Positions 18,243 to 29,000 of a stretch of DNA of 64,000 nucleotides are shown here, piece by piece. Both the position numbers and the translations under genes were made by a program. Location: the NCBI GenBank assembly GCA_021773975.1, contig JAJFJN010000101.1, forward strand, positions 1 to 64,000, read 5' to 3'. The number at the start of each line of letters is the position of its first letter. Position 1 is the first letter of the stretch. The DNA comes from Gammaproteobacteria bacterium. GTDB taxonomy: Bacteria; Pseudomonadota; Gammaproteobacteria; Chromatiales; Chromatiaceae. The notes beneath the pieces were generated by a model. The model searched no databases. It worked only from the letters and a program-made list of their open reading frames with translations, and was not told where the DNA came from.

Positions 18243-19703
18243 ATGGCTGGATTAAAAGAGAGTGCCGCAAAAAGTGCCTTTTGGGCACTAGCTGAAAATA
18301 TTGGGATGAGGGGGATTACCTTTCTGGCATTCCTGGTGCTTGCAAGGCTTCTGGATAAATCGTCCTTTGGGTTGGTTGCACTTGCCGCAGTCTATGTTGC
18401 CTTTCTTGAGCTTGTCGTCCGTGTAGGGGTGACACAGGTCATCGTTCAACGTAAAACACTTTCTGAACTGGATAAAAATACGGCTTTTTGGACTGCGGCG
18501 GGACTTGGTTTGGTTGCATTGCTGTTGTCATATCTGGCGGCTCCATATGCCGCTAGTTGGAGCGGGGAGGCTGAGCTAGAAAGTGTACTGCATTGGCTGA
18601 CGCTGGGTATCATTCCATTATCACTGACCCGTGTGCATGATGGCATCATGATGCGCGACATGAGGTTCAAAGGGCTGGCCGCCAGGCGTATTTTAGGCTC
18701 GGCAAGTGGAGCTGTTGTAGGTGTGACTTGTGCATTTAATGGGTTGGGGGTCTGGAGTCTTGTTGCACAGCAACTGACTGACCGGGTGGTGGATTTTCTA
18801 ACACTCTATTGGGTGACCAGATGGTATCCACGATTCAACTTTTCATGGCTTGCCTTCAGGGATATGGCCGATTATGGCGGCAAAGTCATGGGCACCAATG
18901 TCGCTTATTTTGCAACATCGCAGGCAGACAAATTCCTGATAGGCCATTTCCTGGGAATTGATGTGCTTGGGGTGTATGTTGTAGGCTTGAAATTGATTGA
19001 AGTTTTGTTTGTAGTGATGAGTACTACTGTTGCCCGTGTTGCACTTGCAGCCTTTTCGAAAATACAGACAGACACTGCGCGGTTGCGCAAGGCCTGTCTC
19101 TCGGTTGGTGAACTGGCTGTTTTTACCGGAATACCCGCTTTTATGTTTTTAGCCGTTGCTGGCAGTGATATCAACCATGCGGTTTTTGGTGAAAAATGGA
19201 GTGATAGCGCCATAATTGTTCAGATTATGGCGGTGGTAGCTGTTCCGCGACTTGTTAGCATATTTTTGATTCCCGCACTGAATGCCAAAGGTGCGCCAGG
19301 GCGAGTCATGGCCTCTGTTGCGCTTCAGGCACTAACCAGTTCATGTTTTGCTGCTCTTTTGTCTCCTTTTGGACTAGCCATGATGACGGTTGGTTGGGCA
19401 GTAGGCTATGTAGCTTCTGCTTTCATACTCACCTATTTTGCCAAGCGCTCAATAGAGATAACGACAGTTGACTTAGGACGTGTATATGCCGCCCCTTTTA
19501 TTGCAGGTCTAATGAGTGTTGTACTAGTGATTATTGCAGATAGCTGGCTCCTCTATTCGGTATCAATCGTTTATATTGCAGTGATCATAAAATTGTGCAT
19601 TTTTGTGCTGGCGTATGGTGTCGCGCTCTATAGTATATCGCCACAAATACTCAAGGATGGTTACACAGCGATTTCAGGCCTGTTTTTGCGCAGGCGTGCC
19701 TGA
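18243..19703 (+). CDS. Polysaccharide flippase, Wzx/MOP family
   Basis: 486-residue integral membrane protein with about 12-14 hydrophobic helices. The opening KESAAKSAFWALAENIGMRG and the segment LARLLDKSSFGLVALAAVYV are typical of the polysaccharide transporter (PST/Wzx) group. It would flip the undecaprenyl-PP-linked repeat unit to the periplasm. It follows the export-control genes and precedes the polymerase/ligase-like gene, as in Wzx/Wzy loci. Somewhat higher GC than the flanking glycosyltransferases hints at a separate history, by eye only. Confidence 0.9.
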   Translation: MAGLKESAAKSAFWALAENIGMRGITFLAFLVLARLLDKSSFGLVALAAVYVAFLELVVRVGVTQVIVQRKTLSELDKNTAFWTAAGLGLVALLLSYLAAPYAASWSGEAELESVLHWLTLGIIPLSLTRVHDGIMMRDMRFKGLAARRILGSASGAVVGVTCAFNGLGVWSLVAQQLTDRVVDFLTLYWVTRWYPRFNFSWLAFRDMADYGGKVMGTNVAYFATSQADKFLIGHFLGIDVLGVYVVGLKLIEVLFVVMSTTVARVALAAFSKIQTDTARLRKACLSVGELAVFTGIPAFMFLAVAGSDINHAVFGEKWSDSAIIVQIMAVVAVPRLVSIFLIPALNAKGAPGRVMASVALQALTSSCFAALLSPFGLAMMTVGWAVGYVASAFILTYFAKRSIEITTVDLGRVYAAPFIAGLMSVVLVIIADSWLLYSVSIVYIAVIIKLCIFVLAYGVALYSISPQILKDGYTAISGLFLRRRA

Positions 19704-19816
19704 TGCGATCGCCATCTAACGAGCATGCGAATGAGGTTAATCAACCATTACAGAGGCAATTAATGGGAAGAGAGACTGGAAACATGGGGATGACATTGTG
19801 AACAGAAACCGGGGCT

Positions 19817-21169
19817 GTGATCGTTTTGATTGCCAACGATAGCAAGTCAAATAAACCCAGTGGACTTCTCAGGGCAAAGGGTGAAGTACTGGTGACGCGC
19901 GTTACCAAGACTGCAAGCAGTAAGATAGCCAACCCCATTTGGTTCTGCCTGTTTGCAATCATTGTGTGTGTGAATCATTTTTTTAGTCTTGTTCCCTGGG
20001 CAAAGATACGGGGTACCTTTAACTCCAGCGACATCGGCTTACTGATAGTGGTGTTGCTTCTGCTGTTTCTTGTGGGATCGCGCAAGGTTAAAGTGCGACT
20101 GAATAATGGGATCTCCTATCTGCTGCTGCTATATCTCTGCATGGTCATGGGGGGAGTGGCCAATGTAAGCTTTAACTATGGGCAGTCTATTTTCGACGGC
20201 CTGGTAGCGATCAGGCATCAATTATACTACCTCTCATTCTTTGTTTTTTTAATGATATTTGATGATGAGCGATGCATAAAACAGTTCCTTAACTTTGTAA
20301 TGTTCGTCGGTGCGATCCTTTGCATGCTTGGCCTGATTAACTATTTTGGCACAACGATATATCACCATATGTGGGCAGAGGGTCATGGTGTAAGATCAGG
20401 TGTTACAAGGGGCTTTTTTGCAGGAATGGGGCTGATTACCTTTTCACTATTTTGGGTGGTAGCGCAATGGCTGGTTACACGAAAATTTAGCGCCTCCCGT
20501 GAATTTATCGGTCTATTGCTGATTATTGCGCACATCATGAGGCAGACACGCAGTACGCTGGTTGCTGTTTTTATTGCAGTTTTGAGCCTGCTTATTCATC
20601 AGCGGAAGGTAAAAACCGTCATTAGCGGTGCAGTTTTAATTGTATTGCTGGTGGGAGTGGTAGACGTTGTGAGCGAAAAGAATTTTATTCTTGACCCTTT
20701 TACCAACGCCTATGAAGAGATGTCTGAGGGGAAGGGAACCTGGGCGGCTAGGATGCAGCAGCTGGAAACCGATATCGCCATCTTTTTGAAAAACCCAGTT
20801 GTTGGTGGTGGAACCTACGCGATTAGGTTAAATCTGGAGGGAAAAACCTCCATGCAGCTGCGCAAATTGACTGAACTGCACGAGAATGCCGACCTTGGAT
20901 ATACACACTGGCTAAAGGCCTATGGTATCGTTGGAGCCATCTGGCTGATAGGGCTATATATCACCATGGGGGGCTATATCAAACACATCATGCTAGGCAG
21001 TATAGATGAGGGTCTGAGGCCCATGGCACTCATGTCGAGTGGCTATATGTTATTTGTAATGATTTCATTCATAACTGACCCACATTTTATTTGGCCAGAT
21101 AGGATATTGCTGATATGCCTGGCTTTAGCGACGATGGTTCGTGTCAGGCAGCTTGCTGCAAAAAAATAA
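19817..21169 (+). CDS. Wzy / O-antigen ligase family membrane protein
   Basis: 450 residues from a GTG at 19817; an in-frame TGA lies just upstream, so only this or internal starts are possible. About ten transmembrane helices are visible, with a large periplasmic loop between about 270 and 370. The Wzy_C signature region includes MRQTRSTLVAVFIAVLSLL near residue 240. In this position it most probably acts as the repeat-unit polymerase of the EPS, although the family also includes O-antigen ligases. The 113 bases before it contain only short frames. Confidence 0.85.
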   Translation: MIVLIANDSKSNKPSGLLRAKGEVLVTRVTKTASSKIANPIWFCLFAIIVCVNHFFSLVPWAKIRGTFNSSDIGLLIVVLLLLFLVGSRKVKVRLNNGISYLLLLYLCMVMGGVANVSFNYGQSIFDGLVAIRHQLYYLSFFVFLMIFDDERCIKQFLNFVMFVGAILCMLGLINYFGTTIYHHMWAEGHGVRSGVTRGFFAGMGLITFSLFWVVAQWLVTRKFSASREFIGLLLIIAHIMRQTRSTLVAVFIAVLSLLIHQRKVKTVISGAVLIVLLVGVVDVVSEKNFILDPFTNAYEEMSEGKGTWAARMQQLETDIAIFLKNPVVGGGTYAIRLNLEGKTSMQLRKLTELHENADLGYTHWLKAYGIVGAIWLIGLYITMGGYIKHIMLGSIDEGLRPMALMSSGYMLFVMISFITDPHFIWPDRILLICLALATMVRVRQLAAKK

Positions 21170-21197
21170 ACATCTGGATAGATTACAGCAGTTGAGA

Positions 21198-21926
21198 ATG
21201 GGCATGAGTATTAAATCAAAGATAAGAAAACTATTGCAAAATGTCGGTTATGATTTACGGCCATACCGTAAATTTGCAGATCCGCTTGAACGTAGAACAG
21301 CACTCTATGATAGCTATGGCATAGATTTGGTTTTGGACGTAGGGGCCAATGTTGGTCAATTCGCACAAAGAATGCGCTCACTTGGCTACAAGGGCAAGAT
21401 GCTATCCTATGAGCCACTCAGTTCAGCTTTTAATGCACTGTTGAAGGTGAGTCAGGTAGACCCGTTGTGGGAAGCGCGCAACTATGCACTGGGTGATATA
21501 GCGGGTAAATCAACTATAAACATCTCAGAAAACTCCCAAAGTAGCTCCTTTAATGCAATGCTACCAGCCCATCTCGATACTGCGCCAGAATCAAAGTATG
21601 TTGCAACAGAGGAGGTGGAGATCTTTACGTTGGATGGCATATTTGATGAATCCTGTAAAAATTACAGTAATATTTTGCTTAAAATTGATGCGCAGGGGTA
21701 TGAGATTAATGTGCTGGAAGGTGGTGCAAAATCACTTAAGAATATCAGTACCATACAGATAGAGATGTCATTGGTTCAGCTCTATGAAAATGAAATGCTT
21801 TTTAGTGAAATGTATGGTTTTCTGGAGAAACTGGGTTATACAATGGTCTCAATTGAACCGGGTTTCAGTGACCAGAACACAGGGCAGCTGTTGCAGGCAG
21901 ATGGTATATTTCATAGATATGAGTGA
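21198..21926 (+). CDS. FkbM-family SAM-dependent methyltransferase
   Basis: About 242 residues from ATG 21198 (MGMSIKSKIRKLL); a second ATG two codons later is equally possible. An upstream in-frame start at 21141 would overlap the preceding gene. The SAM-binding motif is LVLDVGANVGQFAQRM, followed by SYEPLSSAF and the FkbM-type LLKIDAQGYEINVLEGG. Members of this family O-methylate sugars or polyketides. Within the EPS arm, methylation of a sugar of the repeat unit is the likeliest role. Confidence 0.88.
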   Translation: MGMSIKSKIRKLLQNVGYDLRPYRKFADPLERRTALYDSYGIDLVLDVGANVGQFAQRMRSLGYKGKMLSYEPLSSAFNALLKVSQVDPLWEARNYALGDIAGKSTINISENSQSSSFNAMLPAHLDTAPESKYVATEEVEIFTLDGIFDESCKNYSNILLKIDAQGYEINVLEGGAKSLKNISTIQIEMSLVQLYENEMLFSEMYGFLEKLGYTMVSIEPGFSDQNTGQLLQADGIFHRYE

Positions 21927-21944
21927 AACACCCTGGCTAGCCGA

Positions 21945-23072
21945 ATGAAAAAAATAAAAGTACTTTTTGTTATACCCTCATTGATTGGTGGAGGGGCAGA
22001 AAGGATTGCTGTGTTGTTATTGGAATATCTGGATATGGAAAGGTTTGAACCAATACTGGTAACCTTTGAATCCATTGAAAAATACAAAATACAAGGCTGC
22101 CCTGATTTGGTAACGATTAGCCTGGATAAACGGACAAAAGCCAGTAATGCCACATTGTCACTGTCCCTTGCTAAAGTCATGCTAAAAGAGCAGCCTGAAG
22201 TAACCATCAGTTTCATGAACTATGCCAATCTGATCGCCTCAATAGCAAAATTGATCTCCTTTAATAAAACATATCTTATACATTCAGATCATAATAACCT
22301 GACTGAACTTATGAACATGGGCCAGTATGGCGCTTTTCGCAAGCTCCTGACACGCATATTATATAAATTCACCAATACCCGTGTATGTGTTTCAAAAGGC
22401 GTTGAACAGGATATACGCGATAATTGGGGTGTGGCACAAAATAAATACACAACAATACATAATCCGGTTGATTTTCATAATATCCAGCGGTTATCGGCGG
22501 AGCAGGTAAGTGATACCTGGTTTAATGAAGATATCCCAATTGTTATTGCTTGTGGAAGACTTAGTGCGCAAAAAAATTACCCGATGCTAGTGGAGGCATT
22601 TACCCAACTTAGCCAGTGTGTTGAAGCAAGATTAGTGATTCTTGGGGAAGGAGAGCTTAAGGATGACATACTAGCTATTATTGAAAAAAATGAATTAAAA
22701 ACCAAAGTTAAACTCCTTGGGTTTGTTGAAAATCCATTCAAATATCTATCAAAATCCACCCTGTTTGTACTCTCCTCGGATTCTGAGGGGTTTGGCAACG
22801 TTATTGTAGAGGCAATGGCCTGTGGTGTGCCTGTGATTTCCACAAGATGTCCCTCAGGGCCAGATGAAATAATCAGTCACATGGAGAATGGCCTCTTAAT
22901 TACAGTAGGTGATGCCGCTGAATGTGCCAATGCAATGCAGACTTTATTAACCCAGCAATCCCTCCGTCAACAGCTTGCCAGTAAGGGGCAGGAGAAAAGC
23001 AGGGATTTTGATATTACCCGTGTTGTTAAGAGATATGAGGCCATTTTTGCGGGTCAGTCTCTGTGTGCATAA
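21945..23072 (+). CDS. Glycosyltransferase family 4
   Basis: 375-residue GT-B enzyme. The N-terminal domain opens KVLFVIPSLIGGGAERIAV (acceptor side), and the C-terminal domain has ACGRLSAQKNYPMLVEAF and the donor-binding SEGFGNVIVEAMACGVPVI with the EX7E glutamates. The segment TRCPSGPDEII is typical of N-acetylgalactosaminyl/hexosaminyl transferases of this subgroup, so an amino-sugar donor is plausible. It follows the methyltransferase by 18 bases. Confidence 0.9.
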   Translation: MKKIKVLFVIPSLIGGGAERIAVLLLEYLDMERFEPILVTFESIEKYKIQGCPDLVTISLDKRTKASNATLSLSLAKVMLKEQPEVTISFMNYANLIASIAKLISFNKTYLIHSDHNNLTELMNMGQYGAFRKLLTRILYKFTNTRVCVSKGVEQDIRDNWGVAQNKYTTIHNPVDFHNIQRLSAEQVSDTWFNEDIPIVIACGRLSAQKNYPMLVEAFTQLSQCVEARLVILGEGELKDDILAIIEKNELKTKVKLLGFVENPFKYLSKSTLFVLSSDSEGFGNVIVEAMACGVPVISTRCPSGPDEIISHMENGLLITVGDAAECANAMQTLLTQQSLRQQLASKGQEKSRDFDITRVVKRYEAIFAGQSLCA

Positions 23073-23091
23073 ATATAGGCGGTGAAGGTCT

Positions 23092-23898
23092 GTGAAGATC
23101 TCTATCTTAACGCCTTCGTTCAATCAGGGGAAATATATTGACCGCTGCATTCAGTCAGTATTAAATCAGAATTATCCTGATGCAGAGCATATCGTGATAG
23201 ATGGTGGCTCTACCGACAATACAACGGACGTGCTGAAAAAATATAAACATCTGATCTGGGTTTCGGAGAAAGATGAAGGCCAGGCTGATGCGCTCAATAA
23301 GGGATTGAAAATGGCCACCGGAGATATAATAGGGTGGATTAACTCTGATGATTATTATGAGGAGAATATATTTTCGGATGTAATCTCACATTTTACGCAT
23401 ACAGATACGCGCTGGATATTAGGTAATATCACTTTCTGCTACCCGGAGCAGGGTGTTGAGAGGATAGAAAAAAGCCCAGAGATAACGCTTTCTAAACTAC
23501 TTTGCGATCCTGATATCGTAAGACAGCAAGGTGCATTTTTTAAAAGGAGTGTGCTGGATGAGGTGGGTGCATGGAATAAGGATATGCATATGGTGATGGA
23601 TTACGAGTTGTGGGTTAGGTTGTCTAAAAAACACCCACCAAAAATGATTGATAGAAATTATGCGTACTTTCTTTGGCATGCAGAGCAGAAATCCTCAGCT
23701 AAAAATACAATAACGCAGATTCGTGAGATTGATGCGATTTTGAACCGCAATGGGGCCGCACTAAATTCAAGGCTGAGGCATATATACGTAAAAGGCCTTT
23801 ATATAATAAAATCAGCTGTTAAAGGCATATTAATTAAGGCCAGCGTAATCGATAAATCTTACTCAAACATTCCGATTTCGGTGGGCAAGAAGAAATGA
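23092..23898 (+). CDS. Glycosyltransferase family 2
   Basis: 268 residues from GTG 23092 (MKISILTPSFNQGKYID), preceded by GGTGAAGG. GT-A fold with nucleotide-binding IDGGSTDNTTDVLKKY, a DXD-like NSDDYY near residue 84, and the acceptor/catalytic MDYELWVRL near 160. It is an inverting GT2 of the WcaA/WbbB-like type. The donor cannot be predicted. It lies 19 bases after the GT4 gene. Confidence 0.9.
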   Translation: MKISILTPSFNQGKYIDRCIQSVLNQNYPDAEHIVIDGGSTDNTTDVLKKYKHLIWVSEKDEGQADALNKGLKMATGDIIGWINSDDYYEENIFSDVISHFTHTDTRWILGNITFCYPEQGVERIEKSPEITLSKLLCDPDIVRQQGAFFKRSVLDEVGAWNKDMHMVMDYELWVRLSKKHPPKMIDRNYAYFLWHAEQKSSAKNTITQIREIDAILNRNGAALNSRLRHIYVKGLYIIKSAVKGILIKASVIDKSYSNIPISVGKKK

Positions 23899-23933
23899 CC
23901 CTCTGTCTTGAGTAGCTGAATAGGTTGTAGAGT

Positions 23934-24854
23934 ATGGCAAAAAGAGTTTTCCTTGTTGGCTGCGCAAGATCAGGAACGACTCTGTTTCAGAGTATGCTGG
24001 CTGCTCATCCTCTGATCTGCTCTTTTCCAGAGACGCAGTTTTTCCCTGTTCTGGTAGGCGGTGAACAGGAACGAATGCAAGTTGGTTTGGAAAATCGTGA
24101 TAGTTTTATACGGGGCTTGCTGAAAAAAATAAGAGTAAGTGCTGGCATTGCTTTCCCGCGACATAAAATAGCGATGAATCAATTGAGGGCGTTCAGTTCT
24201 GATGTTGAGTTGGAGCAACCGTTACAGGCTTCATCGCTGAGCTTTCGTTCATATGTCGAGTTGTTTGTAAGGATGATGGATGAATATGCCGAACGGGCTG
24301 GCGCTGTTTGTTGGGTGGAAAAAACACCTAATCATCTCTATTACATTGATGAAATAGAAAGATATATAGAGGGCGCTTGCTTTTTGCACATTGTGCGCAA
24401 AGGTGAGGATGTTGTCGCCTCGATTTGTGATGCCGCTGCGAAAAAGTGCGAAGGCAATGATTTTTCAACAGATATTGATATTAATATTCAGCGTTGGAAT
24501 TCGGCAGTGACAGTTACAGAGCAGTATTGCCGCCATAATAATCATAAGGCATTGGGGTTTGAAGCGCTTGTGGCAGACCCCAGTGCAAAATTAAAAGAGG
24601 TGTGTAAATTCCTGGATGTTGACTACTCTTCTGAAATGATCAGTAGTCGCGTTGCTGCAGCGCAGTCCATCATACGCAGTGAGGAGAGTTGGAAAGAGGG
24701 TGTCTCAGGGGAGATTGAAAAGTCCCGGCCATCCAAGTTTGATGAAGTTTTTACCAAATCGCAACAGCGCTATGTTCGTGACCGCTTAAAAACCCCCAAT
24801 TTCAGCCTGCAAGACATGGATGGAAACGTTGTTATCCACAGAATTCATGTATGA
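23934..24854 (+). CDS. PAPS-dependent sulfotransferase
   Basis: 306 residues. The 5'-phosphosulfate-binding loop is FLVGCARSGTTLFQSML (residues 5-21) and the 3'-phosphate-binding region is FLHIVRKGEDVVASI near 147-161; the intervening EKTPNHLYYIDEI is typical of the family. It would transfer sulfate from PAPS to a glycan hydroxyl, making the EPS sulfated. It is the last gene of the plus-strand arm, and its 3' end overlaps the convergent GT4 gene by 23 bases. Confidence 0.88.
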   Translation: MAKRVFLVGCARSGTTLFQSMLAAHPLICSFPETQFFPVLVGGEQERMQVGLENRDSFIRGLLKKIRVSAGIAFPRHKIAMNQLRAFSSDVELEQPLQASSLSFRSYVELFVRMMDEYAERAGAVCWVEKTPNHLYYIDEIERYIEGACFLHIVRKGEDVVASICDAAAKKCEGNDFSTDIDINIQRWNSAVTVTEQYCRHNNHKALGFEALVADPSAKLKEVCKFLDVDYSSEMISSRVAAAQSIIRSEESWKEGVSGEIEKSRPSKFDEVFTKSQQRYVRDRLKTPNFSLQDMDGNVVIHRIHV

Positions 24855-25971
24855 GATGATGTACTTGCTTTCCAGTAGAGACCCAATTCAGTCTTTCTGA
24901 ATACTCTCTAAATGCCGAGAGAGCCAGTTTATTATATTCTTCTCTGTTTGAAATCAGCCGTTCAATATAATCACAGTACTTATCAGGCGCTTCATCCAAT
25001 GGAAAAGTTTGCCCGTTTTTTCCGTTATGAATAACTGTAGGGATTCCACCAACGTTGGTTGCCAGAGAAGGAACGCCAAAAGAGCTCGCTTCAGCAAATA
25101 CCAGGCCATAGCACTCAGCCCTTGAGGGAACGATTAGAAAGTGTGAATCGGTCATTAATTTATCCAGGGCTTTTCGCCCCTCTTTACTCTCTTTTGATAG
25201 AAAGCCATGTAGTCTTACAAAGTTGGGGGGATTGATTGTTGGCGTGCAGCCAACAATATGCAGCACTGTGTCTATGCCACGTTTATTCAGTAACTCAGCA
25301 ACCTTTAAAGCAATGTCCCCGCCTTTTCTCTGCCAATCGACGCCAATAAATAGAAGTTCGCAAGTGTTGAAGGTCTTGTTTTCTAGGATTGATTGGATAC
25401 CCTGTAAATGTCTGTTGCAATCGATATTGGCTCCAAATGGGACGACTTTTATCTTTTCTGGGTTGATATCATAATGCTGTATGGCTGTCTCTGCTGCCCA
25501 TTCTGAGGTGTAAAGGGCGAGGCTGCATTTTGATAAGGCCAACTGCTCTGCCGCCTTACCGTTTTTAATGGTTTCATCACATAGGTGGATAAAACCAGGA
25601 TAAAAATTGATCATACCGGCAAAGGTGGCATCAGCCCAGAAAACTATGGGTTTTTCAGTGCGCAGGTATGCAATGGCTGTTGTTCCTGGGCTAAATACAA
25701 GATCACAATCGCTTGTGGTAAGGGCCTGGTCGACCTGAGCCGCGTAATGTTTTAGGAGCCCAGGTTCCCGATCCTTAAGATAGCCTTTAGATAATAGTTT
25801 TTTATATAAAAGCTTTTTCAACATGATCAGTAACTGGCTATTCTCTTTAAGATTGCCAATGGACTCTATTTCAAAGCCACTATTGTTTAATGCACTGAGA
25901 ATATGGCTGCCTGACCCAGACCAGGCATGTATGTCAGTTGAGTCGTAGGTTGTTACGTAAGCTATTTTCAT
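24832..25971 (-). CDS. Glycosyltransferase family 4
   Basis: 379-residue GT-B enzyme. N-terminal KIAYVTTYDSTDIHAWSGSG, C-terminal LLFIGVDWQRKGGDIALKV, and the donor site SRAECYGLVFAEASSFGVPS with the conserved glutamates. The central PEKIKVVPFGANID and the CYGLVFAEA form resemble a GT4 subgroup found with bacterial capsule genes. It is the last gene of the minus-strand EPS arm, 53 bases after the large secreted protein gene, and is convergent with the sulfotransferase. Confidence 0.88.
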   Translation of the reverse strand: MKIAYVTTYDSTDIHAWSGSGSHILSALNNSGFEIESIGNLKENSQLLIMLKKLLYKKLLSKGYLKDREPGLLKHYAAQVDQALTTSDCDLVFSPGTTAIAYLRTEKPIVFWADATFAGMINFYPGFIHLCDETIKNGKAAEQLALSKCSLALYTSEWAAETAIQHYDINPEKIKVVPFGANIDCNRHLQGIQSILENKTFNTCELLFIGVDWQRKGGDIALKVAELLNKRGIDTVLHIVGCTPTINPPNFVRLHGFLSKESKEGRKALDKLMTDSHFLIVPSRAECYGLVFAEASSFGVPSLATNVGGIPTVIHNGKNGQTFPLDEAPDKYCDYIERLISNREEYNKLALSAFREYSERLNWVSTGKQVHHLIHEFCG

Positions 25972-26024
25972 TGTTAGGTTCTATTGTATTGGGCCGCCCT
26001 GAAGAGCCGGAATTTTGTGGATGG

Positions 26025-29000
26025 CTATTCTTTACCTTGCCTAACATAGGATTGAATATCTTTTTCTGCACCCATAAAGTGCCCTACATCGCTCCAGCCG
26101 ATTGAAATACTGCGATCAACAGGTTGTGACCCTGAATTGCCTAATGTTGGTTTCAATCCCAGTAAGGATGGGATGGAGTATCCAATCACTAGCATATTAC
26201 TCCATGGCCATTTTGTATTGTTCATTATTTTTTGCTCGAACATAAAACCAATATGGGCATGTATATCCTCGCCGCTCAGACTGGCCTTCGTAGCGCCCGT
26301 TTTAAAAAAGTCCTTTGCATCGTCACTGAGTGAGCTGATCTGCCTGGATCGTTTTTTATATTTTCTATCAACGCCAATATCAAGCATACGCATGGTTTGC
26401 ATTTGATCATCATTTTTGTATAAGGCAGAGCAGTTGCCACCATATCTGTAAACATCGTCAAAAGATAAATGTTGATCCTTCCACGCTTTGATCTCTTCTG
26501 GAACGGGTCTTGGCATAATCCGCCAGAACCTCCAGTCAGGTCGGTATTTGGAGAAAATATTGTAGATCTCTTTGTCTGTTTCATAGACTTTCTTGCAACG
26601 CCAGTTGAGCCACTGCTCTTTCTCGTTATCCATAAGCCATCGGTATCTTTGTGCAAACCGTCCCTTTTTGTTAATGGGATTGGGCAATTTGCTACCCGTC
26701 TCCTTGACATATGTGTTAATGGTATGGTCTCCATATCCGGTTTTTATGGGCGACTGTTGCCCCATGCTTCCACCTGCATCTCTGGGAAACTCAGGTTGCC
26801 TCATCCAGGTTATTCCTTTGACAGATTTATATTTTGAGTAGTGTTCTGCAATCTCATCGGCCAATGACAGGAGCTCATTCTTCACTTCAGGTATTAGAAA
26901 GTTAAACCCCTGATTCTGAAAACCTCTTACCTGATTCCCAGATGCAGATATAAAGCGGGGTGTGCTCTTTCCTTCTATGATATCTCTATGGCTTGCCACA
27001 TCCTGGGCTATTAACGCTCTATCTCCAATAAATTGAACACCTAAAATGATATTCATATTGTTCATTTCAAACATTTTCGCCATTAAAGCAAAGGCCCCAT
27101 CACGCCACCCAGGAGGGAGATTACTCCACCCCTTTGCATAACCTTCATATTTAGGCGATGGAAACCAACCGCCATAATACATATATATGCCTGCAAAATA
27201 GCTGTTCTGGCCAGAGAATTTTAGATACTTTATGAGATTACTGATGGTGTTCTGCCAAGCCTGATAATAACCGGGGAATGCTACATTGTAGATCTCTCTG
27301 GAGAAGCGGGCTTCAAGCGGGCCGCTATAGAATAACCTAGGTGTTGTTCGATCCACCTGTTCAATAAATGGCCCGATGAATGCGTTGCTGTTTTGTGTAT
27401 GATTGTCTAATGCAGGAAGATCTTCCAATTCTGTTATGGTTATACGCTGGATCGCGCCTCGGTCCAACCAGGCACGTCCTGCATTAATGATTGTGAAGGT
27501 TGCATTTTTATGGTTTGGCCAATAAATAAAATCTGCGGATGATGTGGTGATCGTCTTTGCTTCAGAGGTATGTACCCCCGTGCTTAACCTGACAATGGCC
27601 CCTCCTTTGCCTACATTCATGATGTTCTTAAATCGGCTCCCCTCGGCAACTGTAAAAATCATATTACGATAATCACCTTCTGGAAATTCCACATGCACTC
27701 TATGGGGTTTATGCAGTTCATTGATGTTGAATTGAACAGAACACCATGCTGCCCTCTCTGGAGGCAACACCAATTGCTGATCTGTAAAATAAGCACTTGG
27801 ATACTTAGAGAGGGTGCTAAGCAATCCATTGCTACCTGGATTAACAAATGCAGATTTTCCATCTGCTGTTCCGCATAGTGTCTTGTGGGTTGTTTTCCGG
27901 TTGAAAAGGATTGTGGCAATCTCTTTTTCTGTAATTGAGTCTGTTGCAGAGGCAGTGAGGTTTTTCTTGGCTGTTATTGGGCCAATGATAACCAGTTCCT
28001 GGCGGCGTTCATCTTTTAGAGAGCCATCCTGATAATACTTGATGCTGAGTTCATAACTCCCCGCTTCATGTCGGCCAAGGTTGATTTTTCCGTGGTTGAT
28101 GCCAGAGAGTTTTTTTTTATTATTATGGTTGGATGATGTTTTATTTACGTTACGTAGTCTTGCCGTTATTGTTGTACCGGGCTGATTTGGCGCTATGCCG
28201 ATGAGTTTTATGTTAAAGGTAATATCTTCATCTATACCAAATATTGGATGTTCACCTAAGGCATATTTTAGCTCTATTCGACCAAGGTAGGGGCGTTCAC
28301 CATACCGCTCCTTTGCATTGATCTTTCTTAGGACTGGCCATCTTTTTCTGATTGTCCCTACTACTTTTGCTTTTTTAAGAGGGCGTTGCTGTATGCCGCA
28401 TTTTTGCTCACCATATTGGGCGAACCATGCTTTGTCGGTTTTGATATGGATGTTGTTTCCCTGATCATCTAATATGGTTCCTTGCATAAAAAAAAACTGC
28501 TCGCCGTAGTTTGGCGGTTTATGGTAAGCGCCTATTCCTTCGACATGTAGGCAGAGCCAGTTTTCTCCCTGCTTTATATTATTAATGCCTTCGTGAATTC
28601 CCAGAGTTCTATTATAAGGCCCCATTCCGCCGCCCTCTTTTACTAATTGTCCATTTAGAGAGAGCGCGGTTTTACCGTTTGCTGAATAGGCAAATTTTGC
28701 GACCAAAGGTTTTCCCGGAACATTGAATTTATAGCGAAAGGTTTTACCAAGCGATGGGCGAACAACACGTACCCAGTCTATTGATACGGTGTTGCCGGGT
28801 GTGTTTGTTCCAATCCTCAATGCGTGGTATTTGCGCTTTGCAAGCCCCATGTCAAATTGGACTACTGTATCTTTAGTGCCTTTAAATTTTTTGTTACGGC
28901 GCACTTTTTTGATTTTGCCATGTACTTGGTAGGCGGCCTCTACATACCAGTCCGATAGGTGACTATTTTGTTTGAGTTTGATCTGCACAACCCAGGGCCA

